Source: CAYZJV01 sp964478945 (GTDB lineage: Bacteria; Spirochaetota; Spirochaetia; Sphaerochaetales; Sphaerochaetaceae). Taken from it: a stretch of 64,000 nt of DNA. The number at the start of each line of letters is the position of its first letter. Within the stretch, counting starts at the first letter, position 1. The stretch covers positions 7,098-71,097 of the forward strand of contig CAYZJV010000007.1 in assembly GCA_964478945.1 (NCBI GenBank), written 5' to 3'. Below the pieces are notes generated by a model, which had not been told where the DNA came from, ran no database searches, and saw nothing but the letters and a program-made list of their open reading frames with translations. The translations under genes were made by a program, and so were the position numbers. Positions 1 through 7,587 of the stretch are shown here, in pieces.

Positions 1-507
1 GTCCAAATGATCCAGATCATCCTTGTAGTCCTTCACAGGATCGACGATTGTTTTGAATTGTCCTACTATTCCCACGATTGAGTACCACATGGTCAGCACG
101 AAGGTGACAGGGATCATCGCATAGTAGGTCCCCCGTGGTATTCCTGTGGCGGGAGAAGGGACTCCACCGACTTTACACATCATCCGGATACTGTAAATGC
201 AGACGAACGATGAAACGATGAAGATCACCATGTAGGTGGCGACCATGCACACCTTACGTACTTTTGGCGAGGCCTTTTCCATGAAATAGGTGATGGCGAT
301 ATGTTCATGTTCCCGCAATCCGAGTGCTGCTCCAAAGAATGTGGTTGCCACGAACACCATGGTCAACAATTCCTCCGACCAGACGAATGCAACCGAAAAC
401 ACATACCGGAGCAACACCGAAACGATGACTCCGGCAGCCAACACACCTACAAGGATTTTTCCCAGCAACGACAGAAAACTGTCGATGGCACGCACCAATC
501 TATTCAT
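1..507 (-). CDS. dctQ: TRAP transporter small permease DctQ (partial, 3' end beyond window)
   Basis: The frame stays open for 169 codons and runs off the window start without a stop. DctQ is the four-helix inner-membrane subunit that links the periplasmic binding protein to the large permease DctM in ion-driven carboxylate uptake. Seen: hydrophobic helices near residues 10-30, 45-62, 80-100 and 122-142, and the DctQ pattern RYVF (34-37) followed by WSEE (43-46). ATG at 507 is preferred to the in-frame ATG at 522 because AAGGTG sits at a suitable distance. It lies 59 bp downstream of dctP, with a hairpin between them. DctM is expected just outside the window. Confidence 0.9.
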   Translation of the reverse strand, partial: MNRLVRAIDSFLSLLGKILVGVLAAGVIVSVLLRYVFSVAFVWSEELLTMVFVATTFFGAALGLREHEHIAITYFMEKASPKVRKVCMVATYMVIFIVSSFVCIYSIRMMCKVGGVPSPATGIPRGTYYAMIPVTFVLTMWYSIVGIVGQFKTIVDPVKDYKDDLDHLD

Positions 508-529
508 ACCCACACCTTTCATACATGGC

Positions 530-552
530 GGCCCCGGACGAACTCCGGGACC
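530..552 (-). promoter_or_regulatory. Intercistronic hairpin between dctP and dctQ
   Basis: Arms 530-538 and 544-552 pair with one C/A mismatch around a 5-nt loop. No T-run follows in the direction of transcription. It sits between the binding-protein stop and the permease start. Such hairpins can protect the upstream mRNA or lower read-through, so that the binding protein is made in excess. The function is inferred; similar hairpins occur at 7472-7580, 34353-34377 and 53798-53836. Confidence 0.5.
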
Positions 553-566
553 GTTTGTGCAATCCG

Positions 567-1577
567 TCAATTCTGTTCAACGATTCTTCGCATCTCGTCC
601 AAATCTGCTTGTGTAAACACTCCCTTGCCGACAAAGTAGTTGTATACAGGTTTCATCGCATTGATGAACAACTGGCGCTCAGCCTCCGTCGGGACATACA
701 CCGTCACACCACCGGAAACGATCATATCGTAGTAGTAGTCGTTGAGATTCCTGCGCAATTCATTCTGTTTGTCGGTATAGATCCAAGCCCCTTCTTCCAA
801 CACCTTCTGCAGGTCGGAAGGAAGGCTGTTGAAGAAATCGAGATTCACATCGAAGGGTTCCGGGTGGAACTGGTAATCGATCATGGTCATGAATTTCTGT
901 ACTTCATGGAATTTCATGTCCCCGATGTTCGCCAATGGGTTCTCTTGCCCATCAGCCACATTCGTCTTGAGCGCCATGTAAGTGTCGCCATATGGGATGG
1001 ATACCGGATTCGCACCCAATGCCTCCATAGCCTTGATGATCGATTCGATTGGTGGAGTGCGGATCTTCAACCCCTTCATGTCACTGGGAGTACGTATTGG
1101 TCTGACGTTGTTTGTGATTTGACGGCTGCCCCCGTCACCGACGGCCAACATCTTTATTCCATACTTTTCCGCTGTCTCTCTAATCTTTGTTCCGAAATCA
1201 CTTCTGGATACTTTCATAAGATCGGCTTGTGTCGGAAAGAAGAACGGCATGAGGTAAATTTCCAACATCGGCGTCTGGGAAGCGAACACTCCCCCGACAA
1301 AGGCTTCCTGTGTCCCCAACTTCATTGCTTCGATCATCGCCGTCTCATCTCCCAATTGGGCTCCGGGATAGATTTCCACTTGTAGTCGTCCACCAGATTT
1401 TTCCTCGACATACTTCTCCATCTCCAACAGGGCCTTGTGCCGAGTCGATTCGGTGGTTGAGGCATGTCCCAGCTTCATGGTGTACACTTTTTCACCCGCA
1501 CTCTCCACTTGCCCCTGGGAGAATACCGCGGGAGCAAGAAGCACCAAGCACAGCATCAAGCAAAAGATTCTTTTCAT
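567..1577 (-). CDS. dctP: TRAP transporter substrate-binding protein DctP
   Basis: Periplasmic binding protein of 336 residues that captures an organic acid, probably a sugar acid, for the DctQM permease. The N-terminus is a signal peptide (MKRIFCLMLCLVLLAPAVFS). It has no lipobox cysteine and continues with a Gln/Gly/Glu-rich stretch. The family signature KIRTP, with the Arg that normally holds the substrate carboxylate, is followed by a LGANPVSIPYGDTYMAL stretch and DGQENP. ATG 1577 is chosen because GGAGAG lies just upstream and it gives the signal peptide; a longer frame to 1658 would add a non-signal extension through the operator region. A divergent IclR gene and two IclR-type operators suggest substrate-controlled expression. 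Confidence 0.93.
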   Translation of the reverse strand: MKRIFCLMLCLVLLAPAVFSQGQVESAGEKVYTMKLGHASTTESTRHKALLEMEKYVEEKSGGRLQVEIYPGAQLGDETAMIEAMKLGTQEAFVGGVFASQTPMLEIYLMPFFFPTQADLMKVSRSDFGTKIRETAEKYGIKMLAVGDGGSRQITNNVRPIRTPSDMKGLKIRTPPIESIIKAMEALGANPVSIPYGDTYMALKTNVADGQENPLANIGDMKFHEVQKFMTMIDYQFHPEPFDVNLDFFNSLPSDLQKVLEEGAWIYTDKQNELRRNLNDYYYDMIVSGGVTVYVPTEAERQLFINAMKPVYNYFVGKGVFTQADLDEMRRIVEQN

Positions 1578-1600
1578 TTTCCTCTCCTTTTCCATATATT

Positions 1601-1617
1601 GTCCCATATTATGGAAC
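1601..1617. promoter_or_regulatory. IclR-type operator, copy 1
   Basis: GTCCCATATTATGGAAC is a near-perfect dyad (half-sites GTCCCAT and ATGGAAC around ATT). It lies 24 bp upstream of dctP and matches the TTCCAT-N3-ATGGAA form known for IclR-family operators. It shares its core with copy 2 at 1683-1699. The likely binder is the divergent IclR protein. Confidence 0.7.
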
Positions 1618-1682
1618 ACTTTTCCAAATTTATGGCAAAAAAATAAAATATTTTGCAATATTGCACAAATTCATCTGTATAA

Positions 1683-1699
1683 ATTCCATATTATGAAAC
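1683..1699. promoter_or_regulatory. IclR-type operator, copy 2
   Basis: ATTCCATATTATGAAAC repeats the core CCATATTATG of copy 1, 82 bp away (about eight helical turns), so the two bound dimers could lie on the same face of the DNA. It is the copy nearer to the iclR gene and may serve autoregulation. Confidence 0.65.
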
Positions 1700-1780
1700 T
1701 TGATTTCATTATAAAGTAATAATGAGTGTTGTCAAGAAAAAATTTTTGGAGTATAGTGGTAACAAACCGAAGGAGATGAC

Positions 1781-2560
1781 TTGAAGAACGAAGTACGCGT
1801 GCAGTCGCTGGACAGAACATTCGATATCCTGGAAATCCTTTCCGACGAGCAACATGGACTCACTTTGGCTCAGATATCTGAGCGATTGGAACTTCCCAAG
1901 AGTACCGCCCACCGTCTATTGGGGGTATTGCTGCAACGTGCATTCGTACGCAAGGCCTCCGAGTCGAACCGCTATAGGCTGGGACCTGGCTTCATAGGCT
2001 TGTGCAGCCATTATCTCAACAACCTTGAATTGAAGACCGAAAGTTCCCCTTTCATGGCGGAACTATCACGAACCACCGGAAATACCGTTTTCCTCGCAAT
2101 TCGACAACAGGACAAGATGGTCTACATCGATAGTGAGGAGCAGGTCACCAGTTTACGCAAGTATGCGATCATAGGACAACAGAAACCCCTCTATTGCACA
2201 AGTTTGGGAAAAGCGTTGCTCATGGGAATGGACGATGATGAGATCAGATCATTGTTGAAGAATGATCCCTTCGAGAAGTGGGGTCCCTACTCCCATACGA
2301 ATATCGAAAGCCTCATTCCCGATATTCGTGAATGTAGGAGGAGAGGCTGGGCTTTGGACAACCAGGAGGCTGAACCGGGCATCAATTGTGTCGCGGCTCC
2401 GATACGCGATTACCGGGGATTGGTGATCGCTTCGATCAGCACCTCATGGGTATTGGTCCAACACCCAGAACTGGTTCCCGAACGGATCGCACCACTGGTG
2501 ATGAAGGCCGCCGAGGGAATATCCACCAATATGGGATACTTTGGGGAATCGGTCCGTTGA
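1781..2560 (+). CDS. IclR-family transcriptional regulator
   Basis: Protein of 259 residues with an N-terminal winged helix (about 8-65, including the SERLELPKSTAHRLL recognition region) and a C-terminal IclR effector domain (about 80-250, with a conserved GINCVAAPIRD stretch). Such proteins bind small acids or sugar-acid intermediates. The start is a TTG codon, chosen because AGGAG lies 5 bp before it and no ATG fits. It is divergent from dctP with two palindromic operators between, so it most likely controls the TRAP operon and itself. Repressor or activator mode cannot be told from sequence. Confidence 0.9.
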   Translation: MKNEVRVQSLDRTFDILEILSDEQHGLTLAQISERLELPKSTAHRLLGVLLQRAFVRKASESNRYRLGPGFIGLCSHYLNNLELKTESSPFMAELSRTTGNTVFLAIRQQDKMVYIDSEEQVTSLRKYAIIGQQKPLYCTSLGKALLMGMDDDEIRSLLKNDPFEKWGPYSHTNIESLIPDIRECRRRGWALDNQEAEPGINCVAAPIRDYRGLVIASISTSWVLVQHPELVPERIAPLVMKAAEGISTNMGYFGESVR

Positions 2561-2579
2561 GCCTTGCGTCTCCATTCAG

Positions 2580-2608
2580 TTGACAAAAATTCATCCTTTT
2601 CCTACAAT
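2580..2608 (+). promoter_or_regulatory. Sigma-70 promoter of infA
   Basis: TTGACA at 2580-2585, a 17-bp spacer and TACAAT at 2603-2608. This is a near-consensus promoter about 40 bp upstream of the infA ribosome binding site. Confidence 0.8.
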
Positions 2609-2654
2609 TTGCAAGTTCTGTCCCACATGGAGGATACACACTTTTGGAGGTTTT

Positions 2655-2873
2655 GTGGCTAAAGAAGAAGCTATCGAAGTAGAAGGGATTGTGCGTGAAG
2701 CCCTTCCAAACACCATGTTCCGCGTGGAACTGCCCAACGGACACGTCATTCTGGCCCATCTTTCCGGTAAGATGAGGAAGCACTATATCAGGATTGTTCC
2801 TGGAGATACCGTACGGGTCGCCTTGTCACCGTATGATTTGACCCGAGGAAGAATCATCTATAGAGAGCGCTGA
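2655..2873 (+). CDS. infA: Translation initiation factor IF-1
   Basis: A 72-residue S1/OB-fold protein that binds the ribosomal A site during initiation. Typical IF-1 features are visible: an acidic N-terminus, ALPNTMFRVELPNGH, a GKMRKHYIRI stretch, the PGD turn and a C-terminal YDLTRGRI. The start is GTG at 2655 with TGGAGG just before it, giving the family's standard length. A longer frame to 2541 would run through the promoter. It stands alone, away from the ribosomal-protein operon where infA often lies. Confidence 0.97.
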   Translation: MAKEEAIEVEGIVREALPNTMFRVELPNGHVILAHLSGKMRKHYIRIVPGDTVRVALSPYDLTRGRIIYRER

Positions 2874-2887
2874 CGCTTCCGTCCATT

Positions 2888-3337
2888 TCAGTTCCTTCTC
2901 CCCCGCTGCAGTATCACCCACATTGCACCTGTTCCTCCTTCTGCCGGAGGAGGAGTTCCGAATGCGCGTACATTCGGCGATTCGGAGACTACCTGTGCCA
3001 CCACATCCCGCAAGACACTTTGACCCTCCTTGGAATGGAGGCCCCGGCCATGGACTATCCTGACCTTCTGCAGTCGTTTTTCCACCGATTCCGCAAGGAA
3101 ATGCTGGACCATCAGTCGTGCTTCATTCCCCGTAACTCCATGCAAATCGAGTTCGGCTTGGCTTTTCATGGACTTCAATGCTCCAAGGGATGCTCTTCCG
3201 GTCTTGTACCCTCGGTGGGCTTTTTTGCGATCCGATTGTTCCTTTTCCCGCATCATACGTGAAAAGCGGCTCTCATCAGCCGCTTTTCTGCCTTCGGGAG
3301 ACGATTCCCACTGTTCAAGGATATCTTTGAAATCCAT
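2888..3337 (-). CDS. Smr domain protein
   Basis: Protein of 149 residues: a basic, helical N-terminus (1-58) and a C-terminal Smr domain with the LDLHG motif (63-67), HGRG (96-99) and GTGAMWV (135-141). Stand-alone Smr proteins related to the MutS2 C-terminus act as nucleases on nicked DNA or on mRNA of stalled ribosomes; which applies here is unknown. Its ATG directly follows the stop of the CBS-ACT gene (TGAATG), so the two are probably co-translated. It converges on infA with 14 bp between the stop codons. Confidence 0.9.
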   Translation of the reverse strand: MDFKDILEQWESSPEGRKAADESRFSRMMREKEQSDRKKAHRGYKTGRASLGALKSMKSQAELDLHGVTGNEARLMVQHFLAESVEKRLQKVRIVHGRGLHSKEGQSVLRDVVAQVVSESPNVRAFGTPPPAEGGTGAMWVILQRGRRN

Positions 3338-3982
3338 TCAGACCTCACGGACATCGAGCACTTCCATCACCAAAGGTTTGATGAGCTCGACGGCTTTCCC
3401 AATCGATATTCCCTGCATCTTGATCGTACATACTGCATTGGTCGAATCGGTTCCCATGAAGGTGCCGAAGGCGATGATGTCTACTCCGTTGGTGGAGAGT
3501 ATATTGGAGATCTCGGCGATCGCACCCGGCTTGTCCTCCACGAGGAAACTCATCCTCACACCATAATGGCGGGCACCAAAGAGTTCGAGCAGGATCTTGA
3601 AGAGATCGCTTTTGGATATGATGCCGATGAGTTTGCCGTCTTCCAGCACAGGAAGACTCGACAAGTCCTGATCAACCATCAATCGTGCAGCCTCTTCCAC
3701 CGTGGTATCCTTGGTGATGGTGACCACATCCCTGGACATGAGCTTTTTCACTGTAAGCTGGCTCAACAAATAGGCCATCTCGTGGATGGAAAGGGTGCTT
3801 ACCGGTGAGGGGGAGGCGTAGAGGATGTCTTTTTCAGAGATGATGCCGACCAATTTCCTGTCTTTATCCAGAACCGGCAATCGATGGACCTTCTCACGTT
3901 TCATCAACGCCGAAGCTTCCGCGACCGACATGTCGGGGCTTGCGGTAACCGGATTTCGTGTCATGCGTCTCTCAATTATCAT
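3338..3982 (-). CDS. CBS-CBS-ACT domain protein (AcuB-like)
   Basis: 214 residues: CBS domain 1 (about 7-60, with the RMTRNPVTASPDMSV start typical of AcuB-type proteins), CBS domain 2 (about 80-132) and an ACT-like domain (about 138-208). CBS pairs bind adenine nucleotides and ACT domains bind amino acids, so it is probably a ligand-sensing regulator. ATG 3982 is chosen over a TTG at 4063 because TGGAGG precedes it and the family begins at MIIERRM. It follows the liv operon by 86 bp on the same strand, which suggests a link with branched-chain amino acids; this link is inferred. Confidence 0.88.
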   Translation of the reverse strand: MIIERRMTRNPVTASPDMSVAEASALMKREKVHRLPVLDKDRKLVGIISEKDILYASPSPVSTLSIHEMAYLLSQLTVKKLMSRDVVTITKDTTVEEAARLMVDQDLSSLPVLEDGKLIGIISKSDLFKILLELFGARHYGVRMSFLVEDKPGAIAEISNILSTNGVDIIAFGTFMGTDSTNAVCTIKMQGISIGKAVELIKPLVMEVLDVREV

Positions 3983-4068
3983 CTCGACCTCCACCAATAC
4001 GCAATCTTTGGGTTCGATTGAATTGTATCCCGGATTGGGAGGAATTTCCAGCAATAATGCCAAAGAGG

Positions 4069-4848
4069 CTACTCTCCGAGGTAGGCCGCCTTCACTTTAT
4101 CGTTCTGCAAAAGATTGGCACTCAGATCGTCCAATACTATCCTTCCATTTTCCATTACGTAGCCCTGCTTGGAAGCCTTCAATGCCATGAGGGCATTCTG
4201 TTCCACTAGGAATACCGTCACCTTCTCTTCCCTATTGATAATTGCGATCTTCTCGAATATGTCCTGTATGATCAGTGGTGCCAGACCCAAACCCGGTTCA
4301 TCGAGCAGAAGAAGTCGGGGAGAGCTCATCAGAGCTCTTGCGATCGCCATCATCTGCTGTTCCCCACCGCTGAGGGAACGGGTCTTTTGCTTTCTCCTCG
4401 CTCCGAGAATGGGAAAAAATTCGTACATTTCTTCCTTCTTCTGCACAATCTTCTGTTCATCACGAACGAGGAAGGCTCCCATATCGAGGTTTTCCTCAAC
4501 GGTCATGTCGGCGAACACCCTTCTTCCTTCAGGAACCAATGCCACTCCCCTCCCTGCGATTTCATCTGTTCTCAGGGAATTGGAGGAGCCTTTCCTGCCG
4601 AAAAGTGAAAAGTGTTTCTTGTTCTCCGATGATGCGGCTTCGGCAATGATGTTTCCCTGATAGGTGATCGAACCTGTGATGATGGGCTCCAATCCCACAA
4701 TGGCCTTCAACAGGGTACTCTTCCCTGCTCCATTGGCCCCGATGAGGCAGGCGATATCGCCCTCCTCAACCTTGATGCTCACCTCCCGGAGAGCCTTGAT
4801 GTTGCCGTAGGAGACGCTGATGGAATCTATCTTCAATAATTCACTCAT
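4069..4848 (-). CDS. livF: Branched-chain amino-acid ABC transporter ATP-binding protein LivF
   Basis: ATPase of 259 residues with Walker A GANGAGKST (37-45), signature LSGGEQQ (159-165) and Walker B LLLLDEP (179-185). It pairs with LivG to drive the LivHM channel. It is about 25 residues longer than usual LivF: the extra, polar segment lies at about 70-95, between Walker A and the Q-loop region, where the family has a short turn. The ATG overlaps the livG stop by 4 nt, so translation is coupled. Confidence 0.95.
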   Translation of the reverse strand: MSELLKIDSISVSYGNIKALREVSIKVEEGDIACLIGANGAGKSTLLKAIVGLEPIITGSITYQGNIIAEAASSENKKHFSLFGRKGSSNSLRTDEIAGRGVALVPEGRRVFADMTVEENLDMGAFLVRDEQKIVQKKEEMYEFFPILGARRKQKTRSLSGGEQQMMAIARALMSSPRLLLLDEPGLGLAPLIIQDIFEKIAIINREEKVTVFLVEQNALMALKASKQGYVMENGRIVLDDLSANLLQNDKVKAAYLGE

Positions 4849-5624
4849 GACTCTTCCTTGCCAAGATAGGCTTCTATTACTTTGGGATTGTTGCGTATCT
4901 CCATGGGAGTTCCGTGGGCAATATTCTGCCCATAGTTGAGCACGGTGATAGTATCACAGATATTCATGACCAATTTCATATCATGCTCGATGAGCACCAC
5001 AGTTACTCCAAGATCCCGTATCCGCCTGATGGTTTTCATCAACGAATCGGTCTCCATGGGATTCATTCCGGCAGCAGGTTCATCAAGGAACAACAGAGTG
5101 GGATCGGTCGCCATGGCACGGGCGATTTCGAGCTCCCTCTGGTGTCCGTACGGAAGATTCTTCGCCAATTCGTTGGCAAGGGGGAGTAGATTGAAGAAGT
5201 CGAGCCATTTCATCGCCTTCTCATGCATCTGTTCGTATTCGTCACGTACACGAAGGTAACTGTTGAGGATCGCTCCAATCCTTCCCTCGTGGGGACCCTT
5301 TCCTGTCGAGAAGTGGAGTCCGACCATGACATTTTCCAGAACGGACAATTCCTTGAACAATCTGATGTTCTGGAATGTCCTTGCGATACCCATCCTGCAG
5401 ATCTTGTGGGCACTCTTTTTCGTGATATCCACTCCATTGAAATGGACATTGCCCGAGGTAGGGGTATCGAGTCCGGTCATGTTGTTGAACAAGGTGGTCT
5501 TCCCTGCTCCATTGGGACCGATCAAACCGGTGATGAGACCTTGGCGCACTTGGAAGTCGACCTCACTCACCGCGACCACACCTCCGTACGCCCTGGTCAA
5601 TTTGGTGGTTTCAAGCAGTATCAT
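4845..5624 (-). CDS. livG: Branched-chain amino-acid ABC transporter ATP-binding protein LivG
   Basis: 259 residues with Walker A GPNGAGKTT (36-44), the LivG-type signature LPYGHQR (157-163), a Walker B ending in DEP (181-183) and the C-terminal IEAYLG motif found in LivG. The LPYG form of the signature separates it from LivF. It overlaps livM and livF by 4 nt on each side, as usual in liv operons. Confidence 0.96.
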   Translation of the reverse strand: MILLETTKLTRAYGGVVAVSEVDFQVRQGLITGLIGPNGAGKTTLFNNMTGLDTPTSGNVHFNGVDITKKSAHKICRMGIARTFQNIRLFKELSVLENVMVGLHFSTGKGPHEGRIGAILNSYLRVRDEYEQMHEKAMKWLDFFNLLPLANELAKNLPYGHQRELEIARAMATDPTLLFLDEPAAGMNPMETDSLMKTIRRIRDLGVTVVLIEHDMKLVMNICDTITVLNYGQNIAHGTPMEIRNNPKVIEAYLGKEES

Positions 5625-6535
5625 GAACGACCTCCTTTCCTGAATGGCTTTCCGGGAGCGCTACGAGTTTCACGACCCAGAATGCCTTGTGGTCGCCATA
5701 TCATCATCACCACCAGAATCAAACCGAACAATACCTGTTTGAATTGTGGTGGAATCACATTGGAAAGACCGACCAATTGGGGGAAATAGGAGACGAACTG
5801 GATGAGGAATGCACCAAGGATGACCGCCTTGAAATTCCCCATTCCACCGAGAACGACCATGCAGAGCACCATGATCGAAACCATGAAGGTGAATGCTCCC
5901 GGGGTCACCGAGAGGATGAATTCTGCTTGGAGACTGCCTGCGATACCGGCCACCGCGGCTCCGAGCACGAATGCCCAGACCTTGTAACTGGTGGTGTTGA
6001 TACCCATCGACGATGCGGCGATCTCGTCTTCACGAATCGCCTCCAAGGCCCGTCCTATCCTCGATTTTGCCAATCGCTCGAACAATAGATAGGATATCAG
6101 GACGAAGACCCAAACAATCACCAGAAAGCCCCATTTGGTGTAGGGACTGATCTGGACACCGAAGATCGAGATCATCGGAATACGCTGGATTCCCATCGGA
6201 CCATTGGTGAGGCTGTCCCAGTTGTTCAGGATGTTGCGTACTATTTCACCGAATCCCAACGTGGCGATCGCGAGATAGTCTCCCTTCAACCGCAATGTGG
6301 GCAATCCGATGAGGAGACCGAAGAACCCTGCTATCAGAGCAGCGGCGGGAACGGTGGCCCAGAAATTCCAACCATAGGTCACACTGAGTATCGCAGTGGC
6401 ATAACTGCCGATCGCAAAGAAACCGGCTTGGGTGAGCGACAAGAGTCCCACGTACCCGGTGATCAGGTTTTGACCAATCGCCATGAGTGCGTAGATCCCT
6501 GTGTATATCATGATCAAAAGGATAAAATTCAGCAT
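5621..6535 (-). CDS. livM: Branched-chain amino-acid ABC transporter permease LivM
   Basis: Inner-membrane permease of 304 residues with about eight hydrophobic helices. Family marks seen include TGYVGLLSLTQAGFFAIG near residues 28-45 and the cytoplasmic coupling segment with AIREDEIAASSMGIN (about 181-195), which contacts the ATPase. The start ATG overlaps the livH stop by 1 nt (TAATG). It forms the channel with LivH. Confidence 0.95.
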   Translation of the reverse strand: MLNFILLIMIYTGIYALMAIGQNLITGYVGLLSLTQAGFFAIGSYATAILSVTYGWNFWATVPAAALIAGFFGLLIGLPTLRLKGDYLAIATLGFGEIVRNILNNWDSLTNGPMGIQRIPMISIFGVQISPYTKWGFLVIVWVFVLISYLLFERLAKSRIGRALEAIREDEIAASSMGINTTSYKVWAFVLGAAVAGIAGSLQAEFILSVTPGAFTFMVSIMVLCMVVLGGMGNFKAVILGAFLIQFVSYFPQLVGLSNVIPPQFKQVLFGLILVVMMIWRPQGILGRETRSAPGKPFRKGGRS

Positions 6536-7452
6536 TACACCTTCTCCTTCTCGACCTTACCCAGCAACCCTTCGGGTTTGACCAGCAGGATGATGATCAG
6601 GGCGACGAACGCGATGGTGTCACGTAAGCCATATGGGATACCAAGCAGAGCAACTCCGAAAGTCTCGAGGAGCCCAAGCAGGATACCTCCGAGCATTGCT
6701 CCGGAAATGTTGCCTATTCCTCCCACCACAGCTGCGACGAAGGCCTTCAGACCGGTCATCGTTCCCATCGAGGGATAGACCTTGATCTCAAGTGCGATGA
6801 GGAATCCCGCGGTTGCGGCAAGGGCCGAACCGACCGCAAAGGTAATGGAGATAATGCGGTCTGCCTTGATTCCCATCAATTTGGCCGTATCCTGATCGAG
6901 GCTGGTGGCACGCATCGCCTTTCCGATACGGCTTTTGTCCACAAACAGCTTCAAGGCGACCATCGTGATGATGACCACACTCAGTATCAAGATTTGGTGG
7001 GGAGTGATGGCTACCCCTCCGATATGGAGAGGAGAATTGTCAAATGGATAATCGAGCTTCCTACTCTTGGTTCCCCACATCCACGCCGCCATATTGCTCA
7101 AGATGAAGGAGACTCCAATGGCGGAGAGCAACGGGGCCAAACGGGTGGCGCGACGCAACGGCTTGTAGGCCACACGTTCGATGAGCATTCCGAGACCGGC
7201 GCTGAAGATCATTCCCGCGATCATCGCGATGAAGAACGCCACAATGGTCCAGGGACCCAACTCTTGTCCACGGATCAGATTGAATGTGAAGAGTCCGAGA
7301 TAGGAACCGACCATCAGAATATCACCATGCGCAAAATTGATGAACTTGAGGATTCCATAGACCATGGTGTATCCCAATGCGATCAACGCATAGATACCTC
7401 CCAAGGTCAGACCGTTCATCATATGTTGGAAAAATTCAGAGATAGATCCCAC
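6535..7452 (-). CDS. livH: Branched-chain amino-acid ABC transporter permease LivH
   Basis: 305-residue permease with the LivH opening GLTLGGIYALIALGYTMVYG and the following NFAHGD motif, and a coupling loop with AMRATSLDQDTAKLMGI. The start is GTG at 7452 with AAGGAG 8 bp upstream. Two intercistronic hairpins (7472-7499 and 7553-7580) lie between this gene and livJ, probably lowering permease levels relative to the binding protein. Confidence 0.95.
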   Translation of the reverse strand: MGSISEFFQHMMNGLTLGGIYALIALGYTMVYGILKFINFAHGDILMVGSYLGLFTFNLIRGQELGPWTIVAFFIAMIAGMIFSAGLGMLIERVAYKPLRRATRLAPLLSAIGVSFILSNMAAWMWGTKSRKLDYPFDNSPLHIGGVAITPHQILILSVVIITMVALKLFVDKSRIGKAMRATSLDQDTAKLMGIKADRIISITFAVGSALAATAGFLIALEIKVYPSMGTMTGLKAFVAAVVGGIGNISGAMLGGILLGLLETFGVALLGIPYGLRDTIAFVALIIILLVKPEGLLGKVEKEKV

Positions 7453-7471
7453 GATAGGCTCCTTAATGAGT

Positions 7472-7499
7472 CAGACCTCCGCGACAAGACGGAGGTCTG
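7472..7499 (-). promoter_or_regulatory. Intercistronic hairpin 2 between livJ and livH
   Basis: Perfect 10-bp stem (7472-7481 with 7490-7499), 8-nt loop. It lies just before the livH ribosome binding site. There is no T-run, so it looks like an mRNA-stability or attenuation element rather than a full terminator. Confidence 0.55.
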
Positions 7500-7552
7500 C
7501 GTGTCGACGATGCCACAGTACCATATGTGCTGCCGACATTGCAACAAAGTAT

Positions 7553-7580
7553 GGTTCCGGGAACAAATGATCCCGGAACC
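7553..7580 (-). promoter_or_regulatory. Intercistronic hairpin 1 after livJ
   Basis: Perfect 10-bp GC-rich stem (7553-7562 with 7571-7580) and 8-nt loop, starting 7 nt after the livJ stop codon. The T-content after it is weak. It resembles 3' stem-loops that stabilise binding-protein mRNA in other ABC operons. Confidence 0.6.
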
Positions 7581-7587
7581 GATGTGG

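Noticed and set aside
525..1385. Plus-strand open frame of 286 codons opposite dctP1
   Set aside because: It is the mirror of dctP, has no family motifs or ribosome binding site, and its composition follows the codon pattern of the opposite gene.
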